Assembly (NCBI GenBank): GCA_025602915.1 | Contig: JAHLJZ010000015.1 | Location: 1 to 64,000, forward strand | Length of the DNA: 64,000 bases | Direction of reading: 5' to 3' | Source: Paraphysoderma sedebokerense | Taxonomy: Eukaryota; Blastocladiomycota; Physodermatomycetes; Physodermatales; Physodermataceae | Part shown: in pieces, positions 25,281-35,724 of the stretch | Layout of the letters: each line of letters starts with the position of its first letter | Position numbering within the stretch: the stretch's first letter is position 1 | The notes under the pieces: generated by a model | The model's input: the letters and a program-made list of their open reading frames with translations, nothing else | What the model was told of the DNA's origin: nothing | The model's database searches: none | Program-made: the position numbers and the translations under genes

Positions 25281-27587
25281 ATGAGTCCCGATGCTAAAGG
25301 TATGTCTCAAAAATCCCGTCAATTCAAGTGCGTTGAGCTTCGCGGCCCGGGTTAAATTAAAAAATTCCAGCACTGGTGTGTTTGAGTCTCCGCTAACTCC
25401 GCTTTCTTTCATTGATAATCTTTTTGCGCAACAGTGAATATCTTTAATCCAGGCTCCGCCACGAAATCTGCTCATACTAAAACTGACTCGCAAAACGAAC
25501 TGGTTTCGTTAAATGTCGCCGATCAATACAAAACGCCACGGACTAGTGTCAAAAACGGCCACCGTGCAGAAGTACCGTCCCATCTTCCAACCCCAACACT
25601 GTCATCCAAGAGAAAAAGGAATCCTGTAGACGATTGGGATGACCACAGTCGGGATCAGAAATCCTCTAAAAAGCATCAGCCGAACACGGTGAAAGCTGGT
25701 ATGCTTGTTTCAATTTTGTGACGTCAGGCCGCCGTGTGGACTTGGTTTGATAACACTGTGGTTTTTTCCCGTTGTTATTACAATAGAGTATATGACCCAA
25801 TGGCGAAATACACATCCTGCGCAACAGAAGTATCGGGTTAGTTCTTTGCTGTTTATTGTCTTTTGGAATATCTATCTGACAGTGTGGCGTCACAACTACA
25901 GGAACGTCTTGAACAAGTGAAAAGAATTCTCAGGAAGTGGCACGATACTTCTTTCCGTGTCTACAGCACCCCTTTAAAGCACGACGCTGAATTCAACCAA
26001 GATGCCAAAGCATGGAGTATTTTTAAGTTTGAAGACAACATTTTAGAAGCGAGGAAAAACGGGGATGCCGCTTTCTTAAAAGGTGTCGCTGACGTCTGGA
26101 AAATGGTTTTGGGGGATACTGATGGCTCACTCTCTGGCTTAAACTGTTCATCTCCTGTTCCGATCGCCCCTATCCCTTCTCCTATCGTAAATTCTATTGA
26201 ATCATACAAACCTTTCACGTCAGCATATTTTAACCCAGAAGACACTTACTACCCCAGTGGCTGTCCGATTGATCCCCTTAAATTGTTGGATCCGACTCTC
26301 GAAATGGAGAGAGAAAAGTGGTGGAGCCGCGGGAAAGAGCTTCAAGATTTACAAGATAGCAGAAGGAAGACACTGGCAAGAGAGGGCGCCAAGAAGGCAA
26401 AATCAATTCAGAAAGCAAAAAAGAATGGGAAGGACAGGAAGCGTGACTCTTTGTTAGCGAAGAAACATCTGAGTTTGCAAAAGTCCGACAGGGGTACTGC
26501 AAAGAACAAAGGAAATATGAAAACGCCAAAGAAGCCAGATTCGGCCAGCTCAAATTGGGGTAATGGTAAAACTATCTCTATGAACTCTTCGCTTGTTTGA
26601 GTTTGCAGCTAACCCTGTTTGTATCGGCACATAGACTTCTCCCTCAATTCTGTTGTCCTACCTACGGTCGATATCAATGACTTCTGTTCAATTACACCTC
26701 ACATCACGCCTCCAAGTACCCCTAGAGACCTACAGTTTTTTCCTAATCAACCAGCCGACGTGATAATGAATCCAATTGTATCCATGGACTCTTCACAAGC
26801 AAATTCTCTCTCTGTCATGGATTTTCCCGTTGACCTTGGATTGTTTCACAATTCTCTGTACCCGGATAACTTGGATTGCTTTGCAGCATCTCCTATTCCG
26901 ATTTCAACTGGTTCCGATGTTCTTCCTACTACATATTCCAATGTTCTTCCAAACCAACAATTTGGATGTCCTCAGCTCCAATATGATCATTCCGACATTC
27001 TAGCTGCTAGTCAAATTACTGAAGCGTCTGACGCGAATAGTTCTTCAACCTGTGGAATAGGAAACTTGGACAATTTACAAATCCTGGATTTCCTTGATTC
27101 TCGCGCCCTCAGTCAAACAGAAATCAACCACATCAATGTATCCTATCCCGCTGTACCCGGGTTTCCGATCCCCCAAGAATCCATTATGGTACCTCCTACT
27201 CCTGCTACTTCGCCTGATGCCACCCCAGATACTTCTCCACTTTGTCACAACCTTCGTAAAGCGTCTCTAAATGATCCTCAAAAGAATGATGAACTCATTA
27301 TGGCGCTGAAAAATCTTACTCAACCTCAAAATCAATCTCGAATTCATGATTTGAATACCCCTCGTCCGTCCCACTTTCAACTACAATTTCCTTTTACCGA
27401 CACTAACTCTAGTCACTCCTTTCAATCATTTGATTCCGCCAAATCATCTTCACCGTCGGCACTTCAGGAATCGAACTTCATGAATCAATCACAACTTTCT
27501 TCCTCCCCGAACGGCGGATTCGAATTATACCAACAGGTGGATATCTTTGATATCAAAACATTCTTTCCAGAGCTGTCCCAAACGTAG
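25281..27587 (+). CDS. Unrecognised 647-aa protein, probably nuclear
   Basis: Not recognised. The proposed exons 25281-25299, 25435-25698, 25787-25836, 25902-26559 and 26635-27587 keep frame throughout (1944 nt). The first exon encodes only MSPDAK plus one base. Visible features: a basic KRKRNP cluster near residue 70 that could be a nuclear localisation signal; a helical, charged segment QKYRERLEQVKRILRKWHD near residues 100-130; a second very basic Lys/Arg-rich block (about residues 270-325); and a long C-terminal region rich in Ser, Pro, Asn and Thr with TPPSTPRD, ending in DIKTFFPEL, like an acidic-hydrophobic activation patch. It follows the homeobox gene on the same strand. A transcriptional regulator is the likeliest class, by composition only. 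Confidence 0.7.
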
Positions 27588-28392
27588 TCAATTCATTGTT
27601 TGCTGTCTGACTGTTCCCTCACCATCAACTCCATTGTGTATATGAAATTCTGACGACTTTTCTTCCATCATTCGTCGAAATCATCACCGCTCATCCGTCC
27701 TTTCGTTTTCATTGACTGTTCATTGATATATTTGAATTAGCATTTCGCTTTTTTTCCTATCTTAGAGAGAGTGTGGAGGACAGATATACATTATTACATA
27801 ACACTTCTTTAAATACTTTTTTCGAACGAGAAATTCGATGGAGATGAAAGATTGAATAACGGTTGGAGTCGGATGGGCTCAAGCGTGTCGATTGGAACGT
27901 ACGGATGGACGGACGGCATTGAATGTCATTTTAGCGCCAAGGTATTGAATTACCGACCAAGCTTGTAAAAACTTGCATATAGTATGGACACGTCTGTAAA
28001 GAAGGGAAGCTGTAATTGTAGATTTCAGGGACTTGCGCTTGGAAAAAGTTTTGCTAGATTTTCATTTTATTCTTAATCTTTGTTCTGTTTCAAGCTGTCC
28101 AATTGAGTTGGCTGCTTTTTTTGAGTATTGTGTTTGACTCTAATATGTTTATATCGTTATGAAGATGCATCTGCGAATATGGGATATGATTTAATCAAAT
28201 CTGATTTCTTCCATAGTTGATTATTATTGTATTTCCACTGTGTTTGAAGCATACTCGCAGTGTTCTCGCGCGATCATTCCATTCCCCAGAGGTACATGCA
28301 TCCCTCATCTTCATTTCCACATCATTGCTTCATTCTTGTGGACCTTTCATACTTTTGATAACCAACTTCTACTCATTCAACCCCTCGGCGAG
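27588..28392. other. Intergenic, no gene seen
   Basis: This is the 3' flank of the unrecognised gene and the 5' flank of the kinase gene. A pyrimidine-rich stretch (28200-28390) precedes the kinase start. No RNA gene or repeat was identified. Confidence 0.4.
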
Positions 28393-29938
28393 ATGGATTC
28401 TCTCTTTTCTACCCTCGAAACCATCCTCTTCCATATCCGTTATTCCCTGGCCGGCATTTATAAACCGTACGGCGAGTCTACAATTGTTTTCAAAGGAAGA
28501 AAGTTGATCGCAAAGAAAAAACTGGGTGAAGTAAGTGCCTGATGTTTGGTTTTGTGAGCGAGGTTGTTAAAGGTCTTGTTTATGCTCTTGAGTTTTGGGA
28601 GTATATCGTTACTGGTGTCAGATCCCGCATCTCCAACTACTCAAAGCAATGATATGTTTTGGATCAGCTTAGATATATATTTTCGGATTATGAGTAAATT
28701 CGATACAAAAGAATAAGATTCATATTATTAATCAATCCAGTTTGATTTCCCTTTGGTTTTGGCTTTCTTGTGCTGCGACAACGTATCTGGATTAGGGTGG
28801 CTTCGGAGTGGTATATCTTGTTAGAGACCTATCATCAAAACGATTTTATGCTTTGAAGCGAATGAAACTGGTGGATAAAGAAATGGAGAATGTACGATTT
28901 CATAGGTATATGACATTCCTTCAGTCGACAATAGTAACTTAATGCTTTCTGCATCTCCTTTCCACTACTTCATCAACTATACAAATCAGGCATTCAATCA
29001 AGAAGTGCAATCTCACATGTCAATTTCACATCCGAATGTATTGAAACTCCTGGACTACGAAGTTCGACAGTTCGGACACTTGAGAGAAGGAATTACATTG
29101 ATGCCGCTGTATCAGAACGGAACATTGCTAGATCTCATTAACAAACATGCTGAAAAGAAGAGTAGGATACCCTTCCCGCAGATGTTGGCGATATTTAAAA
29201 GTATATGTAATGGTTTAGTGGCGTTCCATAATCCCGACATGAATTCTAAGAAAGCCGTTTTGGCGTTCAGGGATTTGAAGGTAAAGCGTCATACTTCGAC
29301 AACCAATTGTACTTTCCCAATAAGGTCTGCGAATAAAAATATTAATCTTTATCACTTATTCCATAGCCTGCGAATGTGTTGTTGGAGGATAATTGTCAAA
29401 CCGCAGTACTGACAGATTTGGCCGGTGTTGTCCCTGGTCGTTTCGTAATCAGCTCAAGATCAGAGGTAATTGCAATATCATACATACAGTTTCCTCGTCC
29501 AATAATGCTTGACATGTGTTGGCTCACCATCTTATCTTTCTTTTTGTCAAGGCGCTCGCCTTACAAGAGTTAGCCGCACAGCAAGTCACGCCCCTTATTC
29601 GGCCGCCTGAACTGTTTACAGTTCCAAGCACCGAAAATTTTCAATTCGACGAACGAACGGATATTTGGAGTTTAGGATGCATATTATATCAAATGTGTTT
29701 TCTTACAAATGCCTTTGATGGTACGGAAAGTAGTGCGTTAGGAAGAATTGAAATTCCACCTACCGGATTTGTCAGTGATGGAGTTGGAGAGGAAGTGAAG
29801 AAGTTATGGGGACTTATACCTTGGCTTTTGAATGTGGAGCTGGGGAAAAGACCATTCTTGAAGGAGGTTCAGGAAAAGATTCAAAAGATTGAGAAAGAAA
29901 CAGGGTTGGGAAGTACTGTAGTTGATGTAGCCGGCTAA
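28393..29938 (+). CDS. ENV7: Env7/STK16-type serine/threonine kinase
   Basis: Protein kinase of the NAK family; relatives (yeast Env7, human STK16) are membrane-associated through N-terminal lipidation and act on vacuole or Golgi trafficking. Exons: 28393-28530, 28796-28891, 28990-29280, 29367-29465 and 29552-29938, total 1011 nt, 336 aa. The glycine loop is GGFGVVY from residue 47, the ATP lysine is Lys67 in YALK, the catalytic loop is FRDLKPAN (Asp173) and the metal site is DLAG (Asp192). The APE-equivalent is RPPELF and the DIWSLGC segment follows. His of HRD is replaced by Phe, and DFG by DLA; STK16 itself has DLG. Catalytic Asp, Lys and Asn are all present, so activity is expected. The start of exon 3 was chosen because it alone keeps the frame. 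Confidence 0.88.
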
Positions 29939-30205
29939 TCCGATTAGAGTAATTAAGGAGTGCAGATGTATCTATAGGGCGCATTTTAATTTATTCTGTA
30001 TAACTACATTTTTACCTTCAAACGAGAAAAGTTTGTTGAATGTGGAGTGATTGACCTCGAAAGCGCGCCAAGGGAATCGCGTTCTTCAGCAGACTGACCT
30101 CTCCTGCTTTATCTGACTTTGATTCCCTCGCACACTTTATCTTTGCTTTTTGTGCTCTGAATATACAAATATATATTTCTCTGTGTGTGTGATAGTGCCC
30201 AAATC

Positions 30206-32131
30206 ATGGACGGAGTCGCTATCCCCTCCGCCACATCGATTCATCGGACCATTCGGTGAGTGCATCCAATACCCTTCTTTTCGAGATCTCTGTGTGTCTT
30301 CCTGGATGCATTCGCTAAATTGCCTCGATCCTCATTCAAACATCTGGCAATTAACTATATCCGAAACGTCATGAATAGGTTCACTACCCTTCTGCCCAGC
30401 TCAATCTGGGTTTTGATCTTCAGACAACTCCCCCCGTTTGAACATTGCTCATCCCTGTTCAATCTGCTTCTGGTGTCTCGGGAATCCCACGATATAGCGG
30501 CAAAGTACCTCTACTCAGACGCCTTTGTTAGATCACAAACTTTCCGACGCATTTGCTCTCCTCAAATCGTATACCAGCTCGTATCGTCCCCACAGGTCCA
30601 CACGTTTGGGTATCTCCGTTTCGTACGACATCTTGATCTGACTAAATTGACGTGCAACAGTGGGCTCATCAAAGCGCTGCTATCTCACGCGTTGAATATC
30701 AAATCACTTAGAGTGTATAACGAAGTGCACATTGTTTTTCCATTAATTTCGTCCGTGCGATATGAAGGCTTGGAAACTTTGGATCTACTGAAACCACCGC
30801 ATCAACCCTCCTATTTAAGATCAGTTGCGTCGCTTTCAAAACTGTTTGGTAATGCCCCTAACTTGAAGGAGCTTTGGGTTCAAGATATGGAGTTGGGTGT
30901 TTTGGCTGCAGCGTTCCATCAAGCTAATGTCTCAAATCAATTTTCTATTCGGAAGCTCAAAGTCTGTTACATGGATAAGGTCCCGCTCAAATCGGATTGG
31001 ATCCAAAATTTGGGTCAAGCCTTAAACGAGTTGTTGGAATTCGAAATTTACTTTCATGATGATTCTTTTCCTTCAGTCGATACGTTGGTAGAGATGCTTC
31101 CTCCGACTTCGTTTCCAAAACTCCGATCTGTTACCGTGGGAAGACACTCTCCGTCATTAACAGGAATCTATCGAACTGGCCCTAATATCATCAATCGATC
31201 AATGAGTACGCCTGTGAGATCATCCTGCGGATCCATAGTCAACTCGAATCCAGGATATATCATCCCCGGCCTGGTCATTTCTCTGCCAAATTTCGTCACA
31301 TGTTTGCATTTTCCTGGTGTTCCATTAAATCGCTTGTGTCTTCACAATCTCGTGATGGCCTTATACGACGCTACTCGTCAAATTCAAGAGCTCACTTTAC
31401 TCGGATCTAAGGAACTAATGGTATTCCCAGGTTCAGGTATATCAGCTGTAACTCCGAACGGTTCTACCGTTGAATCTGTATATTCGCCAAACTCCGTCAA
31501 ATCTTCTTCTGTTTCGATTCAACCAACGACCCTGACCGATATTTTGATGGCCTGTGGCGATACTTTGAAATATATTCATGTAGATCACATCCCCCTCGGA
31601 AACCCTTTAGAACTTTCAAAAGCCTTGAAGGGATGCACGAATTTAAAATTTTTGCATCTGTCTTGTTGCTATAATTCATTGACTGATTATTTGAGAATTT
31701 TTGATACTGATGAGCGTCCGCAGCCTCTACATTTAGAATCTTCTCAAGCGACTGGCGGAATACGAATGCATACTAACGACACTAAGTACGATGGACAGAG
31801 ACATCAAAGTCTGATTCAATTAGAAATCAAGCTTTATGATCAACTCAATCGATCATCCATTGCTGACCTCATAACTCATTATATTCTGTCGCTTCCATCG
31901 TTGACTTGTATCAAATGGTATCTTGATAAATGTTTGGTCTCCAAGACTTTTGGACATCTGGTGAGGGAAGTTATTTTAGTGGACGAGTCTGATGTGACGG
32001 AGATTGTGTTGAATGACCAACATATCGGTAGCGTGATATTTCTTGGTGGAATTCAAAAAATCAAACGCTGTTCTGCTGTCGGAAAGGACCAAACATTCCA
32101 AAGAATTAAATCCTGTATGATGGCTGCATAG
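30206..32131 (+). CDS. F-box-like protein with degenerate leucine-rich repeats
   Basis: About 600 aa from exons 30206-30255 and 30379-32131 (1803 nt); the junction gives IHRTIR/FTTLL. An F-box-like segment, LLPSSIWVLIFRQLPP followed by LLLVSRESHDIAAKYLYSD, lies near residues 20-65. The rest is a leucine-rich array of the kind that selects substrates for SCF ubiquitin ligases. Cys-rich LRR steps such as CTNLKFLHLSCC are seen in the C-terminal half. An alternative start at 30371 in exon 2 would give a protein shorter by about 13 residues. The substrate is unknown. Confidence 0.75.
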
Positions 32132-32420
32132 TATTTAGATCTTGATTTATCGTATTATTGTGTAAAGCGATTTCACTTTAGCTGTCAGACAATCGCATAA
32201 AGGGAACAATTAAATTACTATGGCAACGCGCTGGATGGATGAATAAACAAAGATTTTCGTGAAACACTTGTCTCAGGACATCCACTCAGGTCTACTTGGA
32301 CAAATCTATCCATCCATCCCTTAGTTCTGTCCAAACTCTGCTCATCCATACTCTATTAGGCCTCTTATATCATCCACTGACTTCAAATTCATTCGAAACG
32401 GTCATTTCAAGTCTCTAATC

Positions 32421-34285
32421 ATGGTTCTTGTCCTCTTTGAAACCGCTGCCGGTTATGCCCTCTTCAAGTTGCTCGATGACGGCAAATTGGAGAAACCCGA
32501 CGATATTTATACACACTTTCAAAATGCGGAGGTTGCCAACAAAACGTATGTATCAGGTCGACAGATTGTACCAAATCAACTTGGAATTCGTGCTTTATTG
32601 ATTGCTCACCATCACTCTCGTTTCATCGATTATCTTTCTACAGTGTTAAACTTACCGCATTCTCGAAATTTGATAATACTGCCGATGCATTATCTGCCGC
32701 TACTGCTCTCGTAGAAGGCAAAGTTTCAAAATCGCTCAAGAAATTCCTTCAAGCCGAACTTTCTTCATCTTCCACCCCCTCTTCCCTCATCGTTGCAGAC
32801 TCTAAACTCGGCTCAGCCATCGCCAAGAAACTCAGTCTTAACGTTCTCCCTGTTACATCTGCCGTGAATGAACTTTACCGTGGTATTCGATCACAATTGG
32901 AATCATTAATTCAAGGTTTACCAGCTAAAGATATGGCTAATATGGCTCTTGGATTGTCTCATTCATTGAGTAGATATAAGTTGAAGTTTAGCCCCGATAA
33001 GGTTGATACTATGATTGTTCAAGCTATTGGATTGTTGGATGATTTGGATAAGGAATTGAACACTTATGCCATGAGAGTAAAAGAATGGTATGGTTGGCAT
33101 TTCCCTGAGATGACCAAAATCATCGTCGATAATTTAGCTTATGCCAAGGTTGTGGTCAAAATGGGTATGTGAGGCTGTCACTTCAGATAGAATATTTGGA
33201 CCTAGGTAACTTACAAGTTGGTATCATAATCAGGCTTTCGAACGAATGCAGCTACCACCGATTTATCCGATATCCTCCCCGAAGATTTGGAACAGACTCT
33301 TAAAGATGCTGCTACCATCTCCATGGGTACCGAAATTTCCGATGTCGATCTCATCAATATCCGTCATTTAGCCGAACAAGTCATCTCTCTACAATCTTAC
33401 CGAACACAACTCTACTCTTATTTATCATCTCGCATGCAAGCAATTGCCCCGAATTTAACAGCCTTAGTTGGTGAATTGGTTGGAGCTAGGTTGATTGCTC
33501 ATGCCGGTAGTTTAATGACTTTGGCGAAACATCCAGCTAGTACTGTTCAGATTTTGGGTGCTGAAAAGGCTTTATTCAGAGCTTTGAAGACCAAAAAGGA
33601 TACACCGAAATACGGTTTAATTTATCATGCTGGCTTGGTTGGTATGGCCAACGGAAAGAACAAAGGAAAGGTGTGCATTAAACTTGAACTGTTATTTTGC
33701 TCACTCTATGCAAGATGTACGATATTTATACATTATTTTTTTTCATAGATCGCTCGTATGTTAGCCACCAAAGCTTCTATTTCCATACGTTGTGATGCTC
33801 TTGGTGATAAAGATACTCCATCTGACGTTGGATCGGACGCTCGTACCGCTATCGAGAGCCGGATACGAGAACTTGAAGCACGAGGTGTTCAAGGTGGACG
33901 AATTTCTGGAACTGGTTATAACAAGAACCAAAAGAAATTTGAAATGAATACAGTGAAAAGTTACAATGCTGGTTCTGATATGAAGATGAATGGGTCTACT
34001 CCAAGCAAGAAGCGAAAGATTGAAGAAGTTGAAACATCGCCTGCTAAAGCGGCTGAATCAGAGGAAGAAGTAGCAAAGAAACCGAAATTGGAATCCGACG
34101 AAAAGAAATCTAAGAAAGAAAAGAAATCAAAATCTTCAAAGAAAGAAAAGAAATCAAAAGACGAGGAAAGTGCCGAGGTAGAAACTGAGTCGCCGAAGAA
34201 AGAGAAGAAGGAGAAGAAATCAAAGGATAAGAAGGAAAAATCGGAAAAGAAAGAGAAAAAGAAGAAAGAAAAATCATCGGCGTAG
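32421..34285 (+). CDS. NOP58: Box C/D snoRNP core protein Nop58
   Basis: Nucleolar scaffold of box C/D snoRNPs, which guide 2'-O-methylation and pre-rRNA cleavage together with Nop56, fibrillarin and Snu13. Exons: 32421-32545, 32644-33164, 33234-33670 and 33749-34285 (1620 nt, 539 aa; yeast 511). The N-terminal domain begins [17 protein letters not shown] coiled-coil follows, then the Nop domain containing [17 protein letters not shown] and [10 protein letters not shown]. The C-terminal 100 or so residues are KKE/KKD repeats with KKRK clusters, typical of Nop58. The Ile-Ala-Arg-Met-Leu-Ala start of the last exon is the conserved end of the Nop domain. Confidence 0.97.
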
Positions 34286-34537
34286 GACTGTCGCTAGGAA
34301 TTGTTAATGTTCTCTCAATTTTATAATAATTGTATTTTTTATTTGTGCAAAAGTAAATTTTTGCGGTGTAATTGATAATCTTAAAATTTCTTGCTGCCTT
34401 ATTCAATTCTGGTGTCCGGTATATTTGCAACCTTCTCGTCCCAGTGGTATGAAATTTTAGCGACAGGTCACAACCATATAAAATCGACTTCTACAAGTCA
34501 TTGTTGCTGAACAAACTGTTATTATTCGAGATCATTG

Positions 34538-35514
34538 CTACTCTAGCATAAATCCACATTCTTTCTGCCTCCTTTTGTACAATTCTTGCACCATACTAAC
34601 TATCTCAGGATGTTTGAACTTTCCCTTTGTACTTTGCCAAAAACTTGGTAGCTCTTTCTTATGTTCCTTTTCGTATTCAAACGCTTGGACTATCATCTCG
34701 AATTTGTCAATGTCTTTAATCAGCTGAGCTTCAGGAGTGCTACCTGCTTCATATTCTAGCCATAGAGAATACATTTCTTGAGCTTGGGGAGTGGAGGAAA
34801 GAAGGCTTGATGTGAAGTGATGCATTGCATCCTGTTGGGGGATTTGAAAACAAATAGATGTGAGTGTTAAAAAAAAGTCAAACGATTGCTCTATACTTGA
34901 CGCATTGATTAGACCCACGACTTACTTTTTCACGCTTAAACTTTTCTTCTTTTGAAATCCCACAATCTGGTGTTAAATCTCCCTGAGTGCAAAAAGCGAT
35001 TCCAAAAAGGAGAAATCGATACATGATAAATGATCCGAGGAGGCACGAGTCATGACAGATATACAGAGATCCGCAGGAAACGAGGAATAACTTACAACAA
35101 CTGCTTCGGCCAGGTCATGCACAATCGCCATTTTGATACATCTGTTTAGAACATAATTGATCAATTCAGAAAATCACCGAAACTGCGGTTAGCATGTCAA
35201 AAAATCGTGTGCGGATTTTGAGTTGCGGTAGATGACAAAGTATGAACAGACTTGTTTCTATCGAGCGAGGGGTCTTGAATGAGCATAGCGATTAAGCCCA
35301 TCCTATGCATATGGTCCGCTATACTTTCAGCCTTTGGTATTCCATGGTTTATCCAACCTGTTCGCTTTGTTTTCTAATGTTGCGTTGAATCGAGAGTCGG
35401 CCCAAGTCAGACTAAGGATCAAACACTCTGCTCAATAAAAATTACCTTCAAGTTCTCGCATATATTCAGGAACTCTAGCACCGAGGCGTGATTATGAGAA
35501 GACTGGGAAGACAT
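34538..35514 (-). CDS. HD-domain 5'-deoxynucleotidase (HDDC2 family)
   Basis: A metal-dependent phosphohydrolase predicted to remove the 5' phosphate from deoxynucleoside monophosphates, like bacterial YfbR and yeast YGK1. Exons: 35446-35514, 35252-35373, 35096-35141, 34926-34982 and 34538-34831 (588 nt, 195 aa; human HDDC2 is 204). Conserved blocks: RTGW, the first metal His in SIADHMHRM, the HD pair in VHDLAEA, GDLTPD, SKEEKFKRE, the AQLIKDIDKFEMIVQAFEYE segment and GKFKHPEI near the C terminus. It is divergent from eIF2B-epsilon (210 bp between starts) and convergent with NOP58 (252 bp between stops). Confidence 0.93.
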
Positions 35515-35724
35515 TTCCTTAGATAATATCTATATTGCAATGTCTATCGATTGTAATTGTCAGTAAGATTCCCTCATTTTGTCAAAGGGCCGGAATGGAC
35601 GTTTGCCCTCTAGCCAAGCGGTGAACTATACGAAAAGAGCGCGCAAAAATTTTGAATCGTACAAAGATATCATTTTTTGATTCATCATTCAAGGATAAAA
35701 GAAAGGCCTCGAAGATATATAAAG
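35515..35724. promoter_or_regulatory. Compact bidirectional promoter
   Basis: Only 210 bp separate the start codons of the HD-domain gene (minus) and the eIF2B-epsilon gene (plus), so both promoters must share this interval. No TATA element or known operator was confidently identified. Confidence 0.5.

Noticed and set aside
26534-26634. Read-through of the 647-aa gene into a short final exon ending at 26600
   Set aside because: The frame after 26559 ends at once, whereas splicing to 26635 opens a 317-codon exon with matching phase.
20821-27587. Homeobox gene plus neighbour as a mating-type locus
   Set aside because: The two genes are on the same strand and 2.5 kb apart, and the neighbour has no homeodomain or HMG box. 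Evidence is too weak to call a mating locus.
28906-28940. Donor GTATAT at 28906 in the kinase gene
   Set aside because: It leads to a phase that hits a stop, or needs a 29-nt intron. The donor GTACGA at 28892 keeps the frame into the acceptor at 28989.
35605-35680. tRNA-like A-box string near 35612
   Set aside because: It resembles a Leu/Ser-type A box, but no B box or foldable cloverleaf follows, and it lies in a 210-bp promoter.
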